Assembly: GCA_003647525.1 (NCBI GenBank)
Contig: QMMZ01000008.1
Span: 1-16,988 of the forward strand
DNA: 16,988 nucleotides
Direction of reading: 5' to 3'
Source: Deltaproteobacteria bacterium
GTDB lineage: Bacteria; Desulfobacterota; Desulfobacteria; Desulfobacterales; ETH-SRB1
The position numbers and the translations under genes are program-made. Below the pieces are notes generated by a model. It did not search any database and had not been told where the DNA came from. It was given only the letters and a program-made list of their open reading frames with translations. How positions within the stretch are numbered: the first letter of the stretch is position 1; the number at the start of each line of letters is the position of its first letter. Below, one piece after another: positions 1-5,734 of the stretch.

Positions 1-33
1 CGAACTTTCGGGCTGTGATTATATTATTTTTTC

Positions 34-89
34 GTAGGGGCGATCCTTGTGATCGCCCCGATTAGGGCGAATACAAGATTCGCCCCTAC
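34..89. repeat. double-hairpin GC-rich intergenic repeat
   Basis: The outer ends GTAGGGGCGA (34-43) and TCGCCCCTAC (80-89) are perfect inverted repeats. Inside are two further hairpins: a perfect 9-bp stem at 37-45/51-59 with a 5-nt loop, and an 8-bp stem at 65-72/78-85 with a 5-nt loop. The element can therefore fold as one long stem or as two side-by-side hairpins. It stands out as GC-rich in AT-rich surroundings. Repeats of this GTAGGGGCGA style are dispersed in many bacterial genomes; that is recollection, and only one copy is present here. No gene uses it in this window. Confidence 0.7.
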
Positions 90-122
90 TATGAAAAATG
101 GAAATTCCTATACTATAAATTT

Positions 123-235
123 ACATTTTCAGGGGTTGAGGCGCACGCATGGCAAGGCGCGAGGAGGGCGAATAGCAGGGCTATTTAACCAACGAGCAAC
201 GCAGCCACGCGGGATGGATCGGCGCATCAAAATGT
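123..235. repeat. GC-rich dispersed palindromic repeat
   Basis: A GC-rich block with short terminal inverted repeats, ACATTTT at 123-129 and AAAATGT at 229-235, each followed inward by GGCGC-type sequence. Its centre has a hairpin, AATAGC (171-176) and GCTATT (180-185) with a 3-nt loop. Base composition contrasts sharply with both flanks. It resembles a class of repeat common between genes in delta-proteobacteria (recollection). A plus-strand open frame through 34-237 is a by-product of the repeat and not a gene. Confidence 0.5.
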
Positions 236-274
236 GAAGTTATTTTTGAGCGAGCCCTTAGTTCACAGTATCCG

Positions 275-535
275 TTGTCGATTGAAAAAGACAGGTATAA
301 AAATAGTAGCTGGTCTGATTTGAGAAAACAACTGACAGGTCAAAATCGAATAACAATTTCTATGCAGTGTCGAAATGATGCTGTTGTACATGTAAGAAAA
401 AGCACACGGCCTGAGCCAAGACAACAGAAAATATATTCTGCTTTAGGTTTATGCCCTCATCCTGGCAGAACGATCAAGATAACTATAAACAAAATGAACA
501 AAAGTAGTGCCATAACGAAGATTTTAAAAAATTAG
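275..535 (+). pseudogene. possible C-terminal remnant of an IS transposase
   Basis: An open frame of about 86 codons that begins at best with TTG and lacks a ribosome binding site. It stays open upstream into the repeat-derived sequence before 275, so no genuine start is visible. The product is basic and runs SSWSDLRKQLTGQ near the start to PEPRQQKIYSALGL in the middle. A short helix-plus-Pro-x-x-x-Gln-x-x-Ile-x-x-x-Leu tail of this kind is what I associate with the C-terminus of IS1634/IS4-type transposases. The match is by eye and weak. It could equally be a non-coding frame. It lies between repeat half-sites at 240-257 and 653-710, which fits a decayed mobile element. Confidence 0.25.
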
Positions 536-610
536 CATGCTGTAATTAAAGGCTTTGTTTTTTTTATTCGAAAAGATGGGTTAAAGGATGACACTTCCGT
601 TCCCCAAAAC

Positions 611-650
611 AGATCGGCAAAGATAGAATTTATTTCATCTTTGCCGATCT
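611..650. repeat. 14-bp perfect hairpin
   Basis: The arms AGATCGGCAAAGAT (611-624) and ATCTTTGCCGATCT (637-650) are exact reverse complements around a 12-nt AT-rich loop. No T-run follows on either strand, so a Rho-independent terminator is unlikely, although the hairpin lies about 100 bp beyond the end of the minus-strand outer-membrane protein gene. It ends three bases before another palindrome, so it may be part of a compound repeat. Confidence 0.6.
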
Positions 651-652
651 AT

Positions 653-710
653 GGGCTCGGTAAAAAATAACTTGGCATTTTTGCATCCCGACTTATTTTT
701 GAGTGAACCC
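653..710. repeat. 58-bp imperfect palindrome with a half-site at 240-257
   Basis: The left arm 653-670 (GGGCTCGGTAAAAAATAA) and right arm 693-710 (TTATTTTTGAGTGAACCC) pair in 14 of 18 positions. A second copy of the right arm, TTATTTTTGAGCGAGCCC, lies at 240-257 and matches 16 of 18. This is the look of the terminal inverted repeats of an insertion sequence reduced to a mini-element, with one solo end left at 240-257. No transposase is intact here. Confidence 0.45.
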
Positions 711-745
711 TTATTGAAAAGTTACTTGTTTATGAAAAATTCGGG

Positions 746-1264
746 TTAGAATTGAAGGCGCAATATTGCACCAACAGTTATAGTATCTCCGTCTATATCG
801 TCTTCGATTTCATCAAAGTCCCATTTCTCGAAACGATAGTTGGCATTGATATCAAGAAAAATCGATGGAAGGATTTCAAGATCAATACCGGCACGTAAGA
901 TATAAAGTGGTTCATCGGCAAATTCTCCGTCTGAATAGTTAATGCCGATACCGGCACCAGCATATAGTCCTTTGCCTATTAAAATATAAGCCTGTGGCGA
1001 AAGAACAGATTTATCGGATCCTGCGTATCCCTCCTCCAAATATTCAGCGGCTACTTCAAACTTTAAGTATTCGGTGAGGAGATATTGGTATGAAGCAATA
1101 ATTGCCAGTCCGTCTTCATCAATATTATCCTCATCGATATCATCGACGGTTACCCAGTAATGTGTACCAACGCCAATTCTATGAGAGCTGTCTGCCCATG
1201 AAACTTGTCCTAAGATAAAAAATAGTCCACAAAAAAGTGCAATTATAACCAATGTTTTTTTCAT
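746..1264 (-). CDS. small outer-membrane beta-barrel protein
   Basis: Encodes 172 residues. I start at the ATG at 1262-1264 because the GGGGGA at 1269-1274 is a good Shine-Dalgarno sequence for it; an ATG 12 bp upstream overlaps that SD and has none of its own. The N-terminus is a signal peptide: MKK, a hydrophobic run to about residue 20, then SWA with likely cleavage before Asp25. The mature part (about 148 residues) alternates polar and hydrophobic residues in short strands separated by acidic or Gly-rich turns (for example DDIDEDNIDEDG). It ends in the aromatic residue Phe after ILRLQ, the usual C-terminal barrel-assembly signal. The size suits a barrel of about eight strands. The substrate or role is unknown. 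The neighbours give no clue: it stands alone between repeat-rich gaps. An OmpA/OmpW-like barrel fold is inference. Confidence 0.8.
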   Translation of the reverse strand: MKKTLVIIALFCGLFFILGQVSWADSSHRIGVGTHYWVTVDDIDEDNIDEDGLAIIASYQYLLTEYLKFEVAAEYLEEGYAGSDKSVLSPQAYILIGKGLYAGAGIGINYSDGEFADEPLYILRAGIDLEILPSIFLDINANYRFEKWDFDEIEDDIDGDTITVGAILRLQF

Positions 1265-1461
1265 CAAATCCCCCATAGCTATTGTTTGAGTCTCATAAAT
1301 TTAAATTTACTACATTAAAAGGGTGTTGAAAAGTAGGCTGTTATTGCCTGATTAAGGTTCCCCATCAAGCGTATTCGCCGTAATTTTTTTGCTTGGTTGT
1401 CCGGTTTTGCTCAACTCTCAAGTCTTGTTTGCCCCATCTTTATTCCTCAAATCCTGTAAGA

Positions 1462-1527
1462 TTATGGAATTCCAGAGTTTTCCGAGCAATATAATACCAT
1501 ACAGATACCTATTACCGTTTTTTTCAT
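1462..1527 (-). CDS. 21-codon ORF behind a strong ribosome binding site (possible relic)
   Basis: On the minus strand an AAGGAG at 1537-1542 sits 9 nt before the ATG at 1525-1527. The frame encodes 21 residues, beginning MKKTVIGICMVLYC, then stops with TAA. Lys-Lys followed by a hydrophobic stretch looks like the first half of a signal peptide. The frame then ends abruptly, which suggests a secreted-protein gene whose body is lost or frame-shifted. A second frame continues for about 20 codons from the middle, so a single frameshift is possible. I do not recognise the product. A genuine short peptide cannot be excluded. Confidence 0.3.
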   Translation of the reverse strand: MKKTVIGICMVLYCSENSGIP

Positions 1528-2155
1528 CGCACCAATCTCCTTTCCTAAAAACATAGTTATTATCTTCAACTCTTGGCTACCTTTGGACTGATGTTATGTC
1601 AACCTATAGACTTTCAGATAAATAATTCCACTGTGTTATCAGTCGTCGACGTATAACTAATACGCCTTCCTCCTTCTAGCCTTGTGAAATTAATTATTTA
1701 AAAATTTATATCAAATTTTTTTATAAAAAACAAGATTTCATTTTCGACGGCAGGGCTAAAGCATGGTCAAGACTTTTTTTTGATTTTAGTCGAATTTACC
1801 TATCCATAGAACTGTTGTTTATCCTATAACTTACGCTGAGTTATTTGTTTTCATGAGAGCAAAGCTTATAAAACTTTTTACACGTATGTCAGGAGGGCCG
1901 TTACATTATAAGGCTCAAACGATATCAGACGGGACAAGTCGACTGGCATAGATTGCCGTGTCGGTATCAGTTTTTATAAGATCAGGCGATATTCGGATTT
2001 CGAATTTTGAAGTCCCCTTGAACACCTAATATTAAAGCTTTAGCACTGAGTTTGACGCTTCCCTGACAAACAGTGGTGATATTTGCATTTATAGATTGTA
2101 TGTGGTAACTTCCAAAATCCTGGAAGTCTAAACAACGGTAAACTCTTATGTTAAA
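1528..2155. other. gene-free AT-rich stretch
   Basis: Together with 1277-1461 this forms about 800 bp with no plausible gene on either strand apart from the tiny ORF at 1462-1527. I see no tRNA-like fold, riboswitch core or tandem array. There is one small hairpin with CGTAT/ATACG arms near 1648-1662. The high AT content and many stops in all frames suggest decayed DNA. Confidence 0.5.
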
Positions 2156-2339
2156 CTAAGTTGAGCAATTTTTTGCGAAGAAATGTGCTACATCCCCCTT
2201 AATCCCCCTTCAAAGGGGGCAGTGTTATTCTTCAAAATTGGAATCGCTGGTAGGCATACCAATGGATATGCCGAGACTCTTCACAAATTTTGATGCGCAA
2301 GAGATTGGCGCAAGTCGAGTAAAAAATCGCTCAACTTAG
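2156..2339. mobile_element. 184-bp MITE-like element with 21-bp terminal inverted repeats
   Basis: The left end 2156-2176 starts CTAAGTTGAGC. The reverse complement of the right end 2319-2339 starts with the same 11 bases, and the two 21-bp ends match at 19 positions. The interior has no coding capacity. It holds a compact hairpin of CCCCCTT (2204-2210) with AAGGGGG (2213-2219), preceded by another CCCCCTT, and a GGCATA/TATGCC hairpin (2253-2258/2267-2272). No clear target-site duplication is visible. Size, terminal repeats and lack of a gene fit a miniature inverted-repeat transposable element. It ends 17 bp before the ATG of the membrane protein gene at 2357, so it may supply that gene's promoter region. 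Confidence 0.6.
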
Positions 2340-2356
2340 GAACAGGGAATATTTAT

Positions 2357-2740
2357 ATGGAAGAGCCTACAAATAAGGATCAAGATGGTCTGTTAAAATC
2401 CAATAATGAATCGGAAGATACACAACGACCAAATATTATTACAATTATGTGCGCTCTGTATATCTTCGGGTCATTATTTACAATTATCGCACCTTTCAGT
2501 GAAGCAGCGTGGTCTATAGGCTTCTGGTATCCGCCATATTTAGCTTTTTCAGCAGTAATCAGCTTGATCTGCATATACGGCTTTTGGGAAATGAAGAAAT
2601 GGTCGATAATGCTTTATCTGATATTTATTGCCGTTAATCAGTTAGTAATCCAGACTATGGGTTTGTGGACCCCTGCCTCGTTAATTATTCCGAGTGTTGT
2701 TGTGATAGTCGTTTTGTCAGAGTATCGTAAAATGAGTTAA
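2357..2740 (+). CDS. small four-helix membrane protein of unknown function
   Basis: Encodes 127 residues. The first 25 are hydrophilic and acidic, followed by RP and four hydrophobic segments at about residues 27-47, 58-77, 82-101 and 104-121. A short charged tail SEYRKMS would lie on the cytoplasmic side. The pattern (RPxxIT, a first helix containing Gly, then a W-x-M-K-K-W link before the third helix) is typical of small uncharacterised inner-membrane proteins; I cannot name a family. The ATG is preceded by a weak AGGAACAGGG. The coding frame begins just after a MITE-like element and its stop overlaps the end of a transposase relic on the opposite strand, so it is an isolated gene among mobile-element debris. 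It may be accessory, and transcription from the MITE edge is possible. Confidence 0.6.
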   Translation: MEEPTNKDQDGLLKSNNESEDTQRPNIITIMCALYIFGSLFTIIAPFSEAAWSIGFWYPPYLAFSAVISLICIYGFWEMKKWSIMLYLIFIAVNQLVIQTMGLWTPASLIIPSVVVIVVLSEYRKMS

Positions 2741-2952
2741 ACCGAGTATCTCAGAGTATCTGTTGTATTGATTTGGGACCAGCCGCCCTTCGATTGAATC
2801 AAGCCACCGCCAACTAATTCCGGCCGTCTGCCCTGATTAATTCCATTTTGAATCTGGTAGGAGGTGACTTCATAGTCACCCCCTCCATACAGAACGGCAC
2901 ATACCGGCCAGGTATACCGCTCTTCGATCAGCGACTGAATCTTAATTATAGT
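2737..2952 (-). pseudogene. C-terminal remnant of a RAYT-type (REP-associated tyrosine) transposase
   Basis: A minus-strand frame is open for 71 codons between stops with no start codon. It reads IEERYTWPVCAVLYGGG, then INQGRRPELVGGGLIQSKGG followed by W. The stretch GRRPELVGGGLI-x-S-x-GGW is what I recognise from the C-terminal region of proteobacterial RAYT / IS200-like Y1 transposases that mobilise palindromic REP sequences. The catalytic HxH and Tyr regions should lie upstream, but the frame is blocked there by a TGA at 2953-2955. The last 15 or so codons after GGW no longer look like the family. It is therefore a broken fragment. Recognition is from memory, by eye. Confidence 0.5.
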
Positions 2953-3059
2953 TCAGTCTTGTGAAATCGTTTAAAAAGATTAAACCCTGCCTTCTGAACC
3001 ATTTGAGATTCAACACAAATCGGGCTTCTTTCCGACTTCAGCCTAACCAACCTGAACAG

Positions 3060-4361
3060 TTATATTTTTAGTCGTATCTTTATGGAATTCGCATGTGCAT
3101 CAAGTCCTTCTATTTCAGCAAGGCGGATTATGTCTTTTGCTTCTCGTTTGAAGGCTTCTTTTGAATAATGAATTAGACTTGTCTTTTTGACAAAGTTATC
3201 TACAGAAAGAGCTGACGCAAATCTGGCTGCTCCTGCGGTAGGAAGCACATGGTTTGGGCCGGCTATATAGTCGCCGACAGGTTCGGGGGTATAATCTCCG
3301 ATAAATATGGCACCGGCATTTTTGATCTTTCCGATATACTCAAATGGATTGTCTATGTGAAGCTCCAAGTGCTCCGGGGCAATCCTGTTTGCAAGTTCTA
3401 TGCAGGTTGTGAGATCAGGCATAACTATAATTGCTCCGAAACTGTCAAGAGACTTTTCGGCTATGTCTTTTCTGTCCAGATATTTTAGCTGTTCTTCTAC
3501 AGCTATATCAACAGCCTTTGCTGTTTCTTCGGAATTTGTTACAAGTATAGCGGATGCCATTGTATCATGTTCTGCCTGTGAAAGCAGATCAGCCGCTGTG
3601 AATTCCGGGTTTGCCGTGCTGTCTGCGATTATCAGTATTTCACTTGGGCCTGCTATCATGTCTATGCCGACTGTTCCTGAAACAATTTTTTTAGCCAGAG
3701 TAACATAAATATTTCCGGGTCCTACTATGACATCGGTTTTTGGAACTGTTTCCGTGCCATATGCCAGTGCACCAATCGCCCATGCGCTTCCAAGCTTGTA
3801 GATTGCATTGATTCCTACTTTTTTTGCTGCAACAAGAAGATGGGGATTTACAGTTCCGTCTTTTGTGGGCGGAGTTGCCATTGCTATATTTTTTACACCC
3901 GCTATTCCGGCCGGGATTGCACCCATAAGAACAGAAGAAACAAGGGGTGTCTTTCCTCCTTTTCCGCCAGGCACGTAAACTCCTGCCGAATCAACCGGGT
4001 TTACTATTTGTCCCAGAAAAGCACCGGGGCGATCTGTATTTATCCATGAATTGCATAATTGGTGTTTATGAAATGATTCGATATGAGCTATTGCTCTGTT
4101 TAAAGAGCGCGTAAATGTTTTTTTGACTTTATTCGCAGCAGCTTCAATTTCGTCGGATGTTACCCTGATCGATTTTATTGAAAGGCCTGGGGAGTCAAAC
4201 TGATTTGCGTATTTAATAAGGGCATTGTCGCCGTTCTTTCTGACATCTTCAAGTATCTGCGAAACTTTAAGATAATCTTTTTCCTTAAAACCAAGCCCTC
4301 GATTTATAATAGATTCAACCCTTGCTTCGGCCGATTTTGAAGGGTACGTGTAAATTTTCAT
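3060..4361 (-). CDS. hisD: histidinol dehydrogenase
   Basis: Oxidises L-histidinol to L-histidine in two NAD-dependent steps, the last stage of histidine synthesis, in the cytoplasm. The 433-residue length matches the family. Family blocks are intact: VGPGNIYV (213-220), AGPSEIL (237-243), then SQAEHD with the zinc ligands Gln262 and His265; the catalytic pair Glu330-His331 in APEHLEL; the ligand Asp364 and the GPNHVLPT block (368-375); and the final zinc ligand His423 in GLDAHA. The start ATG has an AAGG-type SD upstream. No other his genes lie next to it. It is divergent from serC across a 170-bp gap with its own promoter-like sequence. Nothing appears broken, so it should be an active enzyme. 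Confidence 0.97.
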   Translation of the reverse strand: MKIYTYPSKSAEARVESIINRGLGFKEKDYLKVSQILEDVRKNGDNALIKYANQFDSPGLSIKSIRVTSDEIEAAANKVKKTFTRSLNRAIAHIESFHKHQLCNSWINTDRPGAFLGQIVNPVDSAGVYVPGGKGGKTPLVSSVLMGAIPAGIAGVKNIAMATPPTKDGTVNPHLLVAAKKVGINAIYKLGSAWAIGALAYGTETVPKTDVIVGPGNIYVTLAKKIVSGTVGIDMIAGPSEILIIADSTANPEFTAADLLSQAEHDTMASAILVTNSEETAKAVDIAVEEQLKYLDRKDIAEKSLDSFGAIIVMPDLTTCIELANRIAPEHLELHIDNPFEYIGKIKNAGAIFIGDYTPEPVGDYIAGPNHVLPTAGAARFASALSVDNFVKKTSLIHYSKEAFKREAKDIIRLAEIEGLDAHANSIKIRLKI

Positions 4362-4405
4362 AAAAAATACCTTGTTTTGATTTTGGCGTTGTTAAAAATT
4401 AGGTC

Positions 4406-4435
4406 AATCTAAAATATAAGCCAACTGTTTGTCAA
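4406..4435 (-). promoter_or_regulatory. candidate sigma-70 promoter of hisD
   Basis: On the minus strand TTGACA (4430-4435) is followed after 18 bp by TAGATT (4406-4411), a 4-of-6 match to TATAAT. It lies 45 bp before the hisD ATG. The perfect -35 hexamer is the main evidence. Confidence 0.35.
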
Positions 4436-4452
4436 TACTCGTGGAATACTCA

Positions 4453-4480
4453 TTGACATATTTCTCTTTGTCTGTACAAA
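4453..4480 (+). promoter_or_regulatory. candidate sigma-70 promoter of serC
   Basis: TTGACA (4453-4458) is followed after 16 bp by TACAAA (4475-4480), a 4-of-6 match to TATAAT, about 50 bp before the serC ATG. It is back to back with the hisD candidate; the two -35 boxes are only 17 bp apart, so the genes may compete for or share regulation. Confidence 0.35.
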
Positions 4481-4530
4481 TAAGATTCTTTGTAACACTT
4501 TAGCGCTTTAAAATATTGGAGAAAAACATT

Positions 4531-5616
4531 ATGCAAAACAGAATTTATAATTTTAATGCAGGACCAGCAGCCCTTCCCCTGAGTGTTCTTGAAGAGATAA
4601 GGGATTCGTTTTTAAATTACAGCGGATCCGGAATGTCTGTTACCGAGATCAGCCACAGATCTAAATGGTTTGATGACATAATTAATGATGCAAAAGAAAG
4701 AATAGAGCGGATCTTAAAACTGGATGAAAAATTTCACGTGCTTTTCATTCAGGGAGGAGCCAGTATGCAGTTCTGCATGATTCCCATGAATTTTCTTAGT
4801 AAAGAAAATATCGCAGATTATGTTAATACAGGCACATGGTCAACTAAAGCAATAAAGGAAGCTGTAATTCTGGACAAAAAAGTAAATATCGTGGCATCTT
4901 CTGAAGACAGAGATTTTACATATATACCCCGCGATATCCAGTTCAGCAGCGACAGCGCTTATGTTCATATTACATCAAACAACACTATAAAGGGAACCCA
5001 GTGGGCATCTTTTCCCGATACCGGCAGTGTTCCGCTAATGGCTGATATGTCTTCTGATATAATGAGCAGATCTTTGGATATGAGCAAATTCGGCCTTATA
5101 TATGCGGGAGCACAAAAAAATATCGGTCCTGCAGGGGTTTGCATGGTAATAATCCATGATGATATGCTGGAACTGGTGCAGGAAAATCTGCCTTCCATGC
5201 TGGACTATACAACTTACTCTTCCAAAAATTCAATGTATAATACCCCTCCGTGTTTTGCTGTTTATACTATTCAGCTTGTTATGAAATGGCTGGAAGAAGA
5301 AATCGGCGGACTGGAAAAGATGGAGGAGATAAACTGTAAAAAGGCTGAGTTATTATACGGTGTTATTGATTCAAGCGCCTTTTATAAAGGTACGGCAAAG
5401 ACTGATAGCCGTTCACTTATGAATGTAACGTTTCGCCTTCCGAACGAAGATCTGGAAAAGCTGTTTGTTCAGGAAGCACTTGAAAACGGTATGGGTGGTC
5501 TTAAGGGGCACCGGTCGGTCGGAGGTTGCAGGGCATCTATATATAATGCCACAACTATAAAAGCGGTTGAGGCTTTGACTGACTTTATGAAGATGTTTGA
5601 GAAGAAAAAGGGATAA
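4531..5616 (+). CDS. serC: phosphoserine aminotransferase
   Basis: A PLP enzyme that transfers the amino group of glutamate to 3-phosphohydroxypyruvate, giving phosphoserine for serine synthesis. The same enzyme family makes 4-phosphohydroxy-L-threonine in the DXP-dependent vitamin B6 pathway, the substrate of PdxA, whose gene is also in this window. The protein has 361 residues, normal for the family. Hallmarks are NFNAGPAALP (7-16), SHRS (41-44), QGGAS (74-78) near the cofactor phosphate, and the Schiff-base lysine Lys196 in YAGAQKNIGP. The conserved HRSVGGCRAS block lies near the C-terminus. I start at the ATG at 4531 because GGAG at 4517-4520 is placed 10 nt before it. An in-frame TTG at 4516 overlaps that SD. 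The stop is followed within 3 bp by a repeat that fills the gap to uvrA. Confidence 0.97.
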   Translation: MQNRIYNFNAGPAALPLSVLEEIRDSFLNYSGSGMSVTEISHRSKWFDDIINDAKERIERILKLDEKFHVLFIQGGASMQFCMIPMNFLSKENIADYVNTGTWSTKAIKEAVILDKKVNIVASSEDRDFTYIPRDIQFSSDSAYVHITSNNTIKGTQWASFPDTGSVPLMADMSSDIMSRSLDMSKFGLIYAGAQKNIGPAGVCMVIIHDDMLELVQENLPSMLDYTTYSSKNSMYNTPPCFAVYTIQLVMKWLEEEIGGLEKMEEINCKKAELLYGVIDSSAFYKGTAKTDSRSLMNVTFRLPNEDLEKLFVQEALENGMGGLKGHRSVGGCRASIYNATTIKAVEALTDFMKMFEKKKG

Positions 5617-5618
5617 GT

Positions 5619-5723
5619 ACGTAACGGTTTACAGTTCACGGTTCACGGTTTTTTCAATGAACTATGCAACGACTGAAGCATTTTAACCGTTAACTGAAAA
5701 CTGTGAACCGTGAACTGTTACGT
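5619..5723. repeat. heptad-armed palindromic repeat, copy A
   Basis: This 105-bp element fills the space between the convergent ends of serC and uvrA. The left arm (5624-5648) is a run of 7-bp units: ACGGTTT, ACAGTTC, ACGGTTC, ACGG. The right arm (5685-5723) is AACCGTT, AACTGAA, AACTGTG, AACCGTG, AACTGTT, ACGT, the reverse complement in style. Between them is a non-repetitive core (5649-5684) found again at 8600-8635 with one difference. The arms can pair into a long stem, so the element could stop transcription from both sides. A terminator role is inference. Confidence 0.8.
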
Positions 5724-5734
5724 TTGTGCAGGGA

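Noticed and set aside
49..237. Open frame of 62 codons on the plus strand
   Set aside because: It lies within two palindromic repeats and is basic, low-information sequence with no ribosome binding site.
611..650. Rho-independent terminator for the outer-membrane protein gene
   Set aside because: The stem is strong, but no T-run follows on the minus strand and it lies about 100 bp past the stop.
2380..2574. 64-codon minus-strand frame
   Set aside because: Antisense to the four-helix membrane protein gene, whose hydrophobic pattern is much more protein-like.
4516..4530. TTG start for serC adding five residues
   Set aside because: The GGAG overlapping this TTG is correctly placed as the Shine-Dalgarno sequence for the ATG at 4531, where family similarity also begins.
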